From: Tritrichomonas musculus
Lineage: Eukaryota; Parabasalia; Tritrichomonadida; Tritrichomonadidae
Assembly (NCBI GenBank): GCA_039105265.1
Contig: JAPFFF010000041.1
Span: 868,001 to 932,000 of the forward strand
Length of the DNA stretch: 64,000 nt
Direction: 5' to 3'
Position 1 is the stretch's first letter; the number at the start of each line of letters is the position of its first letter. The notes beneath the pieces are model-generated. The model was not told the origin of the DNA and ran no database searches. It worked only from the letters and a program-made list of their open reading frames with translations. Position numbers and translations under genes: made by a program. This document shows positions 51,804 through 63,021 of the stretch, in pieces.

Positions 51804-54800
51804 ATGTTTCTTTTAATTTCTTTTGCATTAGCAAATAACTATTGTATTGAAACGATAAACGGAAGTTGCGAACAAATATGTAAAAATCTTCCAAGAAAAT
51901 TTGATAATATTTTTTCTTATATCCCAAGTAACGACGAACTTAATGCAAGTAATGATGATATTCATAATTTTTATATTGCAAATAATGTTGCATATTCCGA
52001 TTCTCCTAACAATTTTATATTTTGCGATCCATCTATTCATTTAATTTACTCAGAATCGTTTACCACAATAAGCATAAAAGATCATATTTACATTGATTCC
52101 AATAAAAGGCTTAAAGATGCACCTATATTATTCAAAATTAGTAATAATTTTAATAATAATATTTATATAGAGGTTGATACCGACGAAAAAAACAATACTT
52201 TTCAAGTTATATTCGAGACAGATTATTCATTTTCAAATTACCATCTTGCAATCCCCAAATTTTATACAGAAAATTTTCCAGAGAATTTAATTTCAATATC
52301 AACAAATTCTGAAAAAATAACATTCAACGAAATTACGGCAAACATCGAAAAAGTTTTTAATGATACAACAAAGCTTATAGGTTCATATATTCCATGCTAT
52401 TGTATCTCAGAAAAAGAAAATAAATGTTCAGATTATCAGCATTTACATCCTATCATTATTAATTCATCATCATATATACACCATATTAGAGTGCTTCTCA
52501 TTGTAGAAACAACTATTCCACAAGTAATAAGGCCAGATTTATATTGTCATATTGTTGCTATGCCAGGTTCGGAAATTATTTTTTATGCCAATGAAAAAGA
52601 CGAAACTTACGCAATTTTGCATTCTGATTCGGTCGAAATAAGCAAATTGTATTTTAAAGGAATGGGAAGTTTAACGTTAGCTTTGAATACAAATCTTTCC
52701 TTCCTTACAACAACATCAACAATCAATTACAAATTTGGCCTAAAATCGAGTTATCCATTGAATTTCAATCAGTCAAACATTCGTGCAATTAAAGAAAACA
52801 TAGATTATAATCTCAATGAAAAAATACATGTTCCTGAATATTCATTGTTTACAGGTCCAAAATGCCTATCTGGATTGTTTGAAAAGGGGAAGTTTTTAAG
52901 CTATGAAGAAGAATTTGTACACTATAATGTAACTGAGCAAACACTAAAAGAATATGATTATGACTATGTAATTTATTATTTTGATAAAGGCGATCATGAA
53001 ATTCCAAGAGCTTGGAAAAGTTCTTGCAGATTTCATGGAATTGATCCTAATAATACAAACTTTATATTTTCCGATGTTGTCCATTTTAATGGATACTCTA
53101 TTGACAGCTACATTGATGTTAATTACCCAGAGATGCCATGCCAAAATAGAATAACAATTAAGCCTGCTGAGCATTTTTATTTGAGTGCATTTGGCGAAAT
53201 ATACAGCAAAGAATATAACCTTAGATACACGATAGTTGTAGATAAAGACTTTTACATGGATGGATTCAACGAAAACTCGAATTTTGATGATGATGAAATG
53301 GATCATGATCAATGTAAAATTATTGGAAATGGAACAATAAAGTTTAGTGATCCTAACTTTTTGAAAACAGTTCAGAATTTTTGTCAAATTGACGAAAACG
53401 TTCATTTAGTAAATTCAACTTCTAGCAATTATTTTTATGGCTGTTTGGGACAGTCAGACATAAATAAATGTAAATCGGAAATTGATGGAGTTGAAAATCT
53501 TGTTGATTACCATTTTATTTGGCTAAGAAACTTTAAATCTATACTAACAATGAGAGATTTGTATCATTTTAGCAATATTTATATAACTGATAAAGTTTTT
53601 TATTTTGGAAGAAGTTTAAGTAACTACCAAATTGTTTTGACAGCAAATTCAGATTTATCAGTTTATTACTGGAATTTGGACATGGATAAAGATGAAGTAA
53701 ATTACATAAAAGCGCAATCAAAAACAGCCAAACTTACTTTTTGGTACCATTTTAATTCTAATTTTAATAATCACGGATTGAAATATCTTGATATAACATA
53801 TGATGGATCACCAGAATTTGACTTTCAAATTTATTTTTATTATGAAACAGCAGTTTTAAGCATGAAATATGTCAAAAACTATATACCTGGCTCTTTTCAA
53901 CTAAATGGAAAATGCGCCCTTTATGTGAGAGAAACTTATCTAAAAATGTTACCAATATTCAAATGTCCTGATTCGATTGTTTTCCCACTTAATTATGACA
54001 GTGATTATGCGATATGTTTTTCAGATGAGCCAGAAGAAGTAGATTCTTTGAAAGACTTTGTTTTATGCAATACTTCTGAAAAATTCCTTGAATTAGATCA
54101 AAATTCATTGGGCATTCAAAGTGCTTATATTTTCAAAGATATTTCTTTGTTTTTCAATTCTGCTTGTTATCGCACAACTTCTTTCAAAATATTTAACAAT
54201 GTAACCGTTAATATTGATACATCAAATAATGACATTTTACGTTTTAAACATAATTATTTAGTAATTTATCAAAATTATTATGATAGAAACTATGACATTT
54301 ATTATTCTGGCTCTATTAATTTATCTTTGATTTTCAATCTCAAAGAAATCACAGTTCTTGATATTTCTAGAATTTATAAAGAAATGCCAAATTGTGCTTT
54401 TAAGAGTTCACTTGATTCCATAGAAATCATTCCTAGTTTATCATCAATAGATTTTGATTTCAAAATTGATATTCTTGGAGATTTCTCTGTAACTTCGCCT
54501 GCACCGTCATATATTTCCAAAATAATTACAAATTCAAAGGTTTCTTTTTCACCAAGATGGAGTTATCTTTTTTTGAGTGAAGATAGCAAAAAGTTTTATG
54601 AATCAAATCCATACAGTATTTCAAATAATATTGATAATGATATCAATTTATTGGAAAATGTAGTTATTGCTGTTGGAAATGATGATATTTTACAAGTTCC
54701 AAATTGGTCCAATTTTCATAAGGTTTTTATTTTACAAGATTTTGAACTTTTAATAGATAAACCATCTAATTTAACATATCATAAAGATGGCATAATAATT

Positions 54801-57527
54801 AATAATAATTTTAAAATCATTGTTGGTAATATGAATATCATTGTTCCTGCTAACTTCACTGTTAATGCTTATTATTCGCTTTCTTTTAAATATAACTTTA
54901 TATATAATGCAATATTAAATTGTTCCGAAAATGAATACACAAATTTATTTACAGGGAACCTTTATGTTACTCAATATTTTGACTATTATAACGAGAGAAA
55001 TATTAAAATTTATGGATATAGTGAAGATAATCCTTTGACAATCAATGCAAGAAATCACAGTCAGTTATACTATTTACAAGATGTAATGACATTAAATTCT
55101 GATTCTGGCGTGTTTTATCATTTTGAGTATAATTACATTTGTTATTGTTCATATAATTCTGAAACTCACTGTCCTGGAAATAATTATATTGTTTCTTCTT
55201 TATCTGCACTTTATTCTGCAATTAACGATCTTCCTTATTTGCCTATCCTGATTGGCTCTGATATAGACATTTATTCTACGACAGGAAACCATCTTGTTTT
55301 GAATACAATTGAGGATAATATTGAAATAACATTACCTGATTCCCCAGAATCAATGACAATTCTGGAAAACAAGACAATTCGTTTTAACTATTCTGATTCA
55401 ACTATAATTGACATTGCTAACAAATCTGTTGTTTTTGTTGATTTAACAAATTCTCTTGAAATAAATATCAATTCTAATACAGAAACAGTAATAACTTTTA
55501 TATTGAAATCTGATGTTTTTGTTAAAACGGAATCAGCCATAAATGCAGATTTTATGATTTTGGTTGAGACAACTTCATATCATTTATATACCGAAGAAAA
55601 AGATAAGTTTGGAAATTTATTTGGAGATTCATTAGAACAATATATTAAAATGTGTGCTTATGATTCAGATTCATCATCTCATTGTACATTTGAAAAGAAA
55701 GACTTAATTGAAAACATCTTCAAAGAACCATTCAATTGCAATGAATTGGAAATTGCTCTTTCTTCTCAACCAATTGAAATTGAATTACCTTCAATCACCA
55801 AAAAAATCGATGTAAATATTTTACCAATATCAACATCGGCAATTTTGACTATTAAAAATGTTTCAAATCTCCAAATATCACCTTTTATGACCATTGTTAA
55901 TGATTTATGGAGATTTGCTGGTGATAGAAAAGTTTTATCTTTCAGATTAGACCAAATGTCAACTCTTTCTATTATAAATACAATAACTGTGCCTATATCT
56001 CTTCATTTAACCAGCAATCAATCATTTATTGATTTAAGAGATTGTAATGAACAAAGTGCACCACAAATAACCATTCATAAATATGGAAATGAAACAAATG
56101 AAATAACAATTTTCGGACCAAATGAAACTTATCATAATTTTCTTAGCAGTTTGGTTGATTATGACGGGATTACATTTATTCACAACGGAACTCAGAAGTA
56201 TCATTGCATATGCAATGATGAAATTTCATGTGAAAGATGCAAAATTGGAGTTGAAGGAATTATTATCACATCTGATAAAATCAATAATGATCCTGGCCAA
56301 AATTCAAATATTAGAGTGTTTTCTGATTTTGAAATAACTTCTAATTTATTTAACAATGAGCACAACGTTTTCATTGATGAAAAAGCTACTCTTAATCTGA
56401 CCGATGTTGACACAATTTATCAAAATTTAGAAGAAGGACTCAAAATAGATAATCTCATTTTTGTCAATGGAACAAATCTTTTTCTGAAGCCAAGAAATCT
56501 GTCTCTGAATATTGTAATGAGGAAGAAAGAGCCTGGTCCTTATTTTTATATGGAGATAGATAAATTCTTAAAATTGAATGTTCCAAACATCGAAGATGAA
56601 GAAGTTCAGGCTTCAAGAATTCATGTTGAAGGCCGTGGAGAATTGAATGTTTATGATTATCCATTTAATCGAATTAGACCAGGCCCATATGTCAAGGTAA
56701 TTAAAGGTATATATATAATATGCAATTCAAAGTCTGGAAGTTCTTATTGTACATATCAAGCAGCTTACGCAGGGTATAAAAACCTTGGCAATTCTGATGA
56801 TTTCAAACCAGATTTTGATCCTGATTCAAAAATTATTGTATTTTTGAATACTTACACAAACAATATTGATGCAAATCTTGAATATTTGCAAGGTCAAAAA
56901 GTTCAATTTGATAGAAATATATTGACATCAAAAAGCTTATTGGAAGGACAAAGTAAAGTTAGGTTTATTAATACTACCAATTTGACAAATTATGCTGATT
57001 TGACTACAGAGTTGGGAAGTTCGTTTGGAGGTGCAACTCTCGATAATGCTGATTCAGATTTATTTGTTGTTGGTTTTGATGAAAATTTGACAATTAAACA
57101 AGAAGGTGACTTTCAATCAGATTTACAGCCAATAACAATTCAGCCAATGAGTGATGATGTGACAGTAATAATTGATGATTCAGTTGATATTGGAAAACAA
57201 AAAATTAAAATTGAAACAGAAGCTGAAAAAGACAAAAGAATTAATGTGAAGGTTGTTATGAATAAGAATTTCACGAAGGAGGATTTAAAGAACTTTTTGG
57301 AAACGGATGAAAACAAAGTTAGTGTAACATTGGAAAATTCAACTTCAAAAAATGAAAAGAACAAATTACCAATTGGAGCAATTGTGGGAATTGTTGTTGG
57401 ATGCATAGTTATTGTTTCATTAATTGTTTTAATTATTGTTTTCATTGTGAAAAAGAAGAAGAAAGGAAATAATGGTCATTCATTAAGTAGTGACTCAATT
57501 AATCAATTTGATGATTCAACATTTTAA
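51804..57527 (+). CDS. Giant type I surface protein with repeated Cys-pair modules
   Basis: A 1907-residue protein with an N-terminal signal peptide (LLISFALA), one C-terminal membrane helix (~1854-1880, GAIVGIVVGCIVIVSLIVL) and a Lys-rich cytoplasmic tail ending in a Ser/Asp-rich segment. The ectodomain is rich in Asn, Ile, Tyr and N-glycosylation sites. At least six segments share two or three cysteines 7-10 residues apart (near 197 CYCISEKENKC, 546 GCLGQSDINKC, 1111 CYCSYNSETHC, 1283 CAYDSDSSSHC, 1467 CICNDEISCERC, 1639 CNSKSGSSYC), followed by beta-rich text of a few hundred residues. This suggests repeated beta-solenoid modules capped by disulfides. The membrane helix and tail style match the M60 protein upstream. 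A host-contact or adhesin role is inference, and no known domain is recognised. The frame is intact. Confidence 0.85.
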   Translation: MFLLISFALANNYCIETINGSCEQICKNLPRKFDNIFSYIPSNDELNASNDDIHNFYIANNVAYSDSPNNFIFCDPSIHLIYSESFTTISIKDHIYIDSNKRLKDAPILFKISNNFNNNIYIEVDTDEKNNTFQVIFETDYSFSNYHLAIPKFYTENFPENLISISTNSEKITFNEITANIEKVFNDTTKLIGSYIPCYCISEKENKCSDYQHLHPIIINSSSYIHHIRVLLIVETTIPQVIRPDLYCHIVAMPGSEIIFYANEKDETYAILHSDSVEISKLYFKGMGSLTLALNTNLSFLTTTSTINYKFGLKSSYPLNFNQSNIRAIKENIDYNLNEKIHVPEYSLFTGPKCLSGLFEKGKFLSYEEEFVHYNVTEQTLKEYDYDYVIYYFDKGDHEIPRAWKSSCRFHGIDPNNTNFIFSDVVHFNGYSIDSYIDVNYPEMPCQNRITIKPAEHFYLSAFGEIYSKEYNLRYTIVVDKDFYMDGFNENSNFDDDEMDHDQCKIIGNGTIKFSDPNFLKTVQNFCQIDENVHLVNSTSSNYFYGCLGQSDINKCKSEIDGVENLVDYHFIWLRNFKSILTMRDLYHFSNIYITDKVFYFGRSLSNYQIVLTANSDLSVYYWNLDMDKDEVNYIKAQSKTAKLTFWYHFNSNFNNHGLKYLDITYDGSPEFDFQIYFYYETAVLSMKYVKNYIPGSFQLNGKCALYVRETYLKMLPIFKCPDSIVFPLNYDSDYAICFSDEPEEVDSLKDFVLCNTSEKFLELDQNSLGIQSAYIFKDISLFFNSACYRTTSFKIFNNVTVNIDTSNNDILRFKHNYLVIYQNYYDRNYDIYYSGSINLSLIFNLKEITVLDISRIYKEMPNCAFKSSLDSIEIIPSLSSIDFDFKIDILGDFSVTSPAPSYISKIITNSKVSFSPRWSYLFLSEDSKKFYESNPYSISNNIDNDINLLENVVIAVGNDDILQVPNWSNFHKVFILQDFELLIDKPSNLTYHKDGIIINNNFKIIVGNMNIIVPANFTVNAYYSLSFKYNFIYNAILNCSENEYTNLFTGNLYVTQYFDYYNERNIKIYGYSEDNPLTINARNHSQLYYLQDVMTLNSDSGVFYHFEYNYICYCSYNSETHCPGNNYIVSSLSALYSAINDLPYLPILIGSDIDIYSTTGNHLVLNTIEDNIEITLPDSPESMTILENKTIRFNYSDSTIIDIANKSVVFVDLTNSLEININSNTETVITFILKSDVFVKTESAINADFMILVETTSYHLYTEEKDKFGNLFGDSLEQYIKMCAYDSDSSSHCTFEKKDLIENIFKEPFNCNELEIALSSQPIEIELPSITKKIDVNILPISTSAILTIKNVSNLQISPFMTIVNDLWRFAGDRKVLSFRLDQMSTLSIINTITVPISLHLTSNQSFIDLRDCNEQSAPQITIHKYGNETNEITIFGPNETYHNFLSSLVDYDGITFIHNGTQKYHCICNDEISCERCKIGVEGIIITSDKINNDPGQNSNIRVFSDFEITSNLFNNEHNVFIDEKATLNLTDVDTIYQNLEEGLKIDNLIFVNGTNLFLKPRNLSLNIVMRKKEPGPYFYMEIDKFLKLNVPNIEDEEVQASRIHVEGRGELNVYDYPFNRIRPGPYVKVIKGIYIICNSKSGSSYCTYQAAYAGYKNLGNSDDFKPDFDPDSKIIVFLNTYTNNIDANLEYLQGQKVQFDRNILTSKSLLEGQSKVRFINTTNLTNYADLTTELGSSFGGATLDNADSDLFVVGFDENLTIKQEGDFQSDLQPITIQPMSDDVTVIIDDSVDIGKQKIKIETEAEKDKRINVKVVMNKNFTKEDLKNFLETDENKVSVTLENSTSKNEKNKLPIGAIVGIVVGCIVIVSLIVLIIVFIVKKKKKGNNGHSLSSDSINQFDDSTF

Positions 57528-58026
57528 TAAAATTATTTTCATTAAATATTCCATTTTAATTTTTTTTTATTTTTTTTATATTTCCTCTTCTCCTAATAAA
57601 TTTTTTTTTTTTTCATAAAATGAGTATAGATTGAATTTGGTGAATGTATTTACAACAGATTGAAATGAATATATTTGTTAAACTTTTCAATATTAATTTA
57701 TTAATTTTTTTTTATAAAAATCCACTTTTTGAATATTATCCCTTTCATTTCTGAAGTTTATTAAATCCATACACTTTTTGAATACAATATCCCTTTCATT
57801 TTTGAGAGAGAAAATTCCTCCTAATTTTTAAACGAATTCTATTGAACATTTAATGCAACAAAAGATATTTTATGGCAACCTATGAATTTTATTATTATTA
57901 TTTTCAATTTTTCATTTTTACACAAACATAACTATAATAAACTACAGAAATGAAAGGGATAGCAATGAAAAAGTGAATTTGAAAAGATTTCTAAAAAACT
58001 GAAAAAATATTTCACTTCTGTCACAA
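57528..58026. other. AT-rich intergenic stretch
   Basis: About 500 bp with T-runs. The phrase CACTTTTTGAATA(C/T) occurs twice (57722 and 57770), so a short segment is duplicated. No gene. TCACTTC at 58012 is an initiator-like motif 15 bp before the next ATG. Confidence 0.5.
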
Positions 58027-59187
58027 ATGAACATTGATAAATATTTGGACGAGATGAAATGCATTCAACTTCAATTTCTAGAATTCATTGAAGATGACGA
58101 AAACGTTGAAGAAAATTTTCAAAATCTCTGTTTTAAATTAGAAAATAACAAAATACGAGATAATAAGCACCAGTTTAGGCTGTTTTTACATCATATTGCC
58201 AGCATCTGTGTAAATCACCACCGCGGCCAAAACTTTTTTGGCAAAGTTGAGCGTGTACTTCAGCTGTTCAAGGATGATATCCAAAAATTTTACACAAATT
58301 CAGAAATATTCAACATTTTTGAAGGTGATAAGCGAATTCTTTTGTTTCTGATTGAAGAGAAGATGATGATTTTTGATGAATACATTGCCAAAACTATAAT
58401 TAATGAAAAATACATTGAAAAGAAGTACCCACAGTATTTTACTCCTGAAATAAAGACTTTTATGAACGAAAGATGGTTTCCTAAATATGATCCAAACAAG
58501 TGGCTGAGTAAATGGGTTGAAGATATTAAGGAAGATCTGCCTCGTAATTTTCACGAATTACGAAAAATCGGTGAAAATGAGAGCTACATTTGCCAATTGA
58601 TTCGAAATGACAATATCAAAGACTTTATTGTCAATGTGAATCAGAACAACATCTCTATTAAAGCACAAATAGAACAATCAATCTATGAAACAAATTCATT
58701 TCTAATCAAAAAACTGAATGAATCAAGCAATAAAAACGGCGTCACTTTGATTGATTATGCTGCGTTCTTTGGATCGATTCAAATTATCAAGTACTTGCAA
58801 ACTCAAAAAACAGAAATAACACAGTCACTGTGGCTTTATGCAATTCACAGCCAAAATGCAGAACTCATTCATTTTCTCGAAGATTGCGACGTAGAACCAT
58901 CAGTGTCATACGAAGAATGTTTCAAGGAATCAATTAAATGCAATCACAATGACATTGCAGATTATATTCTTAGCAATTATTTACAAGATGATGATCAAAT
59001 GCCAATTGGCACATTCAGTAAAAGCCTCAAATATTATAATTTTGGGTTTATTCAAAAAGGACTGATCAATGGACCATCTTTTTGTCTACTATGCAAATAT
59101 GATTATTATTTATTGGTTGAAGACCTTTTAACAAACAGAATTATCAAGATAAACAAAGCAATAATTCAAAATCATAATTTTCGATAA
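58027..59187 (+). CDS. DUF3447/ankyrin head protein, locus B
   Basis: A 386-residue paralogue of 38016-39143 with the same layout: N-terminal helical region starting MNIDKYLDEMKCIQ, the KIGENESYICQLIRNDNIKDF segment, ankyrin-like repeats (TLIDYAAFFGSIQIIKYLQT; WLYAIHSQNAELIHFLEDCD) and a frame that stops just after the last ankyrin-like unit. The two heads are clearly diverged, so the shared layout is not a recent copy. TCACTTC 15 bp upstream is a plausible initiator. Five isolated ankyrin units follow on the same strand. Confidence 0.88.
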   Translation: MNIDKYLDEMKCIQLQFLEFIEDDENVEENFQNLCFKLENNKIRDNKHQFRLFLHHIASICVNHHRGQNFFGKVERVLQLFKDDIQKFYTNSEIFNIFEGDKRILLFLIEEKMMIFDEYIAKTIINEKYIEKKYPQYFTPEIKTFMNERWFPKYDPNKWLSKWVEDIKEDLPRNFHELRKIGENESYICQLIRNDNIKDFIVNVNQNNISIKAQIEQSIYETNSFLIKKLNESSNKNGVTLIDYAAFFGSIQIIKYLQTQKTEITQSLWLYAIHSQNAELIHFLEDCDVEPSVSYEECFKESIKCNHNDIADYILSNYLQDDDQMPIGTFSKSLKYYNFGFIQKGLINGPSFCLLCKYDYYLLVEDLLTNRIIKINKAIIQNHNFR

Positions 59188-59333
59188 AGTTCAAAATTTT
59201 ATCTTTCAATAAAGTTCAAAATCATATCTTAAAATCACATTCAAAAGCATACTTTTTAATACAATTCAAAGTCATATCTTTCAATTGCATTCAAATTTAT
59301 TTTTTTAGTAAAATTCTAATTATATAAATTTAT

Positions 59334-59438
59334 ATGACAGCATTATATTTGGCTGTTGAAAAGGGAAACATTGAAATTGTTAAACTTTTATTAATGAATG
59401 ACAAACTTGATATCAATCTTGGATGCATTTTTCTTTAG
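59334..59438 (+). other. Isolated ankyrin unit B1
   Basis: MTALYLAVEKGNIEIVKLLL then MNDKLDINLG, opening with ATG and closing at a TAG after a few spacer codons. Confidence 0.6.
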
Positions 59439-59592
59439 TTTTTATAAAATTCAAAATATTAATTCCAATTATATTCAAAATCATATCTTTCAATGATATT
59501 CTAAGTTATATTTTTCAATATAATTAGGTTCATATTTTTCAATGGTATTCAAAATCATTTTTTTCAAATAGAATTTTAATCAAATATACATT

Positions 59593-59700
59593 TATGAAAC
59601 AGCATTATATTTGGCAGTTAAAAAAGAAAACATTGAAATTATCAAACTTTTATTAAATAATGATAAACTCGATATTAATATTCTGAATATTTACAACTAA
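59593..59700 (+). other. Isolated ankyrin unit B2
   Basis: YETALYLAVKKENIEIIKLL then LNNDKLDINILNIYN and a TAA. No ATG at its front. Confidence 0.6.
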
Positions 59701-60205
59701 TTTTTATAAAATACATTATCAAATTTTTCAATGAAATTAAAAAACCTTTTTAAATTGGATTCAAAATTATATCATTCAATGCAATTCAAAATAATATCTA
59801 TCAATTTAATTCAACTTCATATATTTAAATATCATTCAATGCCATATCTTTAAATATAATTCAAAATAATATCTTTCAATGGAATTCAAAATCATTTCTT
59901 TAAATGGTATAATTCAATCATTCTTTTTAATAAAATTTAAAAATGTATTTTTCGATGAAATTTGAAATTATATATTCAAATTACATTCAAAATGATGCTT
60001 TTCAATGGAATTCAAATTTATTTTTTTTTTTTAATATAATTCTATATTTCGTTTCAATAAAATGCAAAATTAAAATTTTGAATGAAATTCAAAATCATAT
60101 TTTTCGATGAAATCCAAAATTATATCTTTCAATATAATTCGAAATTATATCTCTAAATACAATTCAAAATCAAATTTTGAATGAAGTTTTAATATAGTAT
60201 CATTT

Positions 60206-60325
60206 TATGAAACAGCATTATATTTGGCAGTTGTAAAAGAAAACATTGAAATCGTCAAACTTTTATTAAATAATAATAAACTCGATATTAATATTCTTAA
60301 TATTTTCAACCTATTTTTTCAATAA
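60206..60325 (+). other. Isolated ankyrin unit B3
   Basis: YETALYLAVVKENIEIVKLL then LNNNKLDINILNIFN. The ~500-bp gap before it is long and filled with TTCAAAATCATAT-type words, so a unit may have been lost. Confidence 0.6.
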
Positions 60326-60467
60326 AATTCAAAATCAAATCTGCCAATAGAATTCTAAATCACATTTTTCAAATGAAATTTTGAATCTTCATTTTAAATT
60401 GCATTCAAAAATATATCTTTCAATATAATTCAAAATCATATTTTTAAATGGAATTCAAAATCATATA

Positions 60468-62549
60468 CCCATTATTTCTACATGCTAAGATACTTTTCCC
60501 GATTGAATAAATTAAAATTTTTTTCTCACAAATTTTCAATTATTTTTTTTTTACATTATTCAGAAATTTTTCAATATATATTCAAAAAATAATAAAAAGC
60601 TAACAAATAAACGACAATTCTTTTTTCCATTGAAATTTTTTCAAAAGAAATAAAAATATGTACGTTAAAATTGTATAAAATATCTATAAAAAAGAGTTTT
60701 TATATTTAAAAAAAAGTTTCTTGCAAAAATCAATTTTGAAATTAATTTCTCATTGAAAAGAAGATTTGTTTACTGATGTAATTTTTTTAGAAGATTTTTG
60801 AAATTGATTATTATTATTAATATGTTTTATTAAAACAAAGTTTCAATGTGATGTTTATATATAAAAGATGTTAATGACAACATTACCATTTTGTTTTGAT
60901 ATGCTATTTCTGAAATTGGATATTTCTCATATAGAAAATCATGTTTTAACCATTTAATATTTCAAAGAGAAATAGATTTTGAAAAACAAAAATGATATAT
61001 TTATGATACTTGATGAATTCTTTCGAGGATTAAACAATAATGGAAAATGAAAATTTTAATTTAATTGGAAACTTGTTGATTATTAATTCAGTATAAAGAT
61101 TTGGCTGATTTCAACGGTAAAATCATAATCACACGAATATGATGACCATTTTTGGTGATGATTTTTTGTACAGATGATTTTATTAAGATATTCAATTATT
61201 TATAATATTGATATTTAACTTGTGTTAAATTTTGATATAACATTTAATATACTATATATATTATATAAATATAAAAGTAATTCTTAAATATTTACTATTT
61301 ATTTATATATTTCAATTTTTTAAAAAATTTATATTTAAACTTTTTCTATGCTTTTTTGGTTTTTATTTAATTTATAGTTAATATTTGAATTGAGAATTGA
61401 AATATTTGTATATGTTTTCTAAAATTGAAATAATAAATGCAAATAATCATCATAAAATAGGTGAAAAAATTCAGAGATATCAGATATTTTTAAATTTAGT
61501 TTATTTTGCTATTTACTATATAAATTATTTAGTAAAATTACCCAAGCATATGCTTATCACATTGTGTGCATGTTTTATATTATTATGCATTCTAAAATTA
61601 TTGAAAGATTTGGTAATTTATTATTATAATTATGCATATATGTTCTATTCATATGTGTACCAGCGTTTCCTATTTATGCAAATAACTTTATAGAGAAATC
61701 TCTGTGAGAGCCGCGATAATCTAATAGAATGATGAGGAGCAAATATCTCGTGTTCGTTGCGCTCTTGTTGTTGGCGAAGGTTCGAATTTGACAAGGACAA
61801 AAAAAAAAAAAGAATTTTAAAATGTCATAAAAGTGAATCTCTGTGAGAGTCGCGATAACCTAATAGAATGACGAAGAGTCAACATCTCGTGTTCTTTGCG
61901 CTCTTGTTGTTGGCGAAGGTTCGAATTTGACAAGAAAAAAAAAATTGAATTTGAAAATGTCATCAGAGTGAATCTCTGTGAGAGCCGCAATAATCTAATA
62001 GAATGACGAGGAGTCAATATCTTGCTAATATTTGCCGCTGCATCCTTTTTGAAGAGTGTTTATTAACATTTAAAAAATAAGTTGGTCGATCTATTGTAAA
62101 CGTTCTCTTTAAAATAAAAAAAAGTTATCTATAATTCCTCATAGTAATTACATTTTATAATTTAATATTTATATATATATTTAAAAATTAATATTATATT
62201 TATTAAAATTAAACAGATAAAAAAATTATTTATAGCAGGAACATTGGTATTATATTTCAATATAAATCAAATATAAAAAAGCAAATATATTTGATTTTTT
62301 AAAATAATTTTTTATTATATAAAAGAATTAAGAAACATCTTTATTTGAAATACCAAAAAAATAATTTATTATATAAATTAATTGTATTCAAATGGAAATA
62401 TCAAGAAAGTTTAAAATATGAATTTGAGTTTATTAACAATTCCTTATTTTCTGTTTATGACAATTCTTTTTGAATACATATTTCAAAATAAAGAGAAAAT
62501 TGAATACTATTCAATCGGGAAAAGTATCTTAGCATGTAGAAATAATGGG
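60468..62549. mobile_element. 2.08-kb TA-flanked inverted-repeat DNA element, non-autonomous
   Basis: A 42-bp perfect inverted repeat, CCCATTATTTCTACATGCTA onward, starts at 60468 and recurs in inverse ending at 62549. Both ends abut TA (60466-60467 and 62550-62551), as expected of a Tc1/mariner-type target duplication, and the ankyrin spacer text resumes on both sides. The interior has no transposase or other credible gene, but holds direct repeats at 61697-62037. The perfect ends suggest a fairly recent insertion. The family is not certain: TA flanks also fit other superfamilies. Confidence 0.85.
61697..62037. repeat. ~137-bp direct repeats, about 2.4 copies, inside the TA element
   Basis: AATCTCTGTGAGAG starts at 61697, 61836 and 61971. 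Each copy runs on through CTAATAGAATGA(C/T)GA(A/G)GAG. The first two also contain GTTGGCGAAGGTTCGAATTT, whose GGTTCGAAT matches a Pol III B-box core, and are followed by an A-run. The patch is much less AT-rich than its surroundings. It may encode a small RNA or be a SINE-like relic. Confidence 0.75.
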
Positions 62550-62752
62550 TATTTCAAAAGAATTTATAATAATACTGTTCAATGAAATTCATAATCATAT
62601 CTTTAAAAGATATTTAAAAATCATATTTTTCAAAAAAATTTAAAATACTTTCTTAATGAAATTCAAAATCATAACTTTCAATGAGATTCAAAATCATATC
62701 TTTCAACGAGATTCAAAATCACTTCTTTAAATGAAATTCTTATCTTAAATAG

Positions 62753-62875
62753 TTTTATAAAACAGCATTATATTTGGCAGTTGAAAATGAAAACATTGAA
62801 ATCATCAAACTTTTATTAGATAATGATCAACTTGATGTCAATCTTGAATATATTTTAATAACATATAAATTATAA
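62753..62875 (+). other. Isolated ankyrin unit B4
   Basis: FYKTALYLAVENENIEIIKL then LLDNDQLDVNLEY, ending at a TAA a few codons into spacer. It is separated from B3 by the 2.08-kb element plus about 350 bp of ordinary spacer. Confidence 0.6.
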
Positions 62876-63021
62876 AATTCAAAATCAAATCTTTCAATTA
62901 TATTTAAAAAATTATCTTTCAATTGTATTCAAAATTATATTTTTTAATGGAATTCATGATTATATCTTTTAATTGCATTCAAAATTATACCTTTCAATGA
63001 AATTCAAAATTAAATCATTCA

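Noticed and set aside
61397-61693. 98-codon frame inside the TA element
   Set aside because: Tyr/Ile/Leu-rich text typical of AT-rich chance frames, with no transposase or other motif.
60468-62549. Treating the TA element as a rearranged part of the ankyrin locus
   Set aside because: Perfect 42-bp inverted ends and TA on both sides are better explained by transposition.
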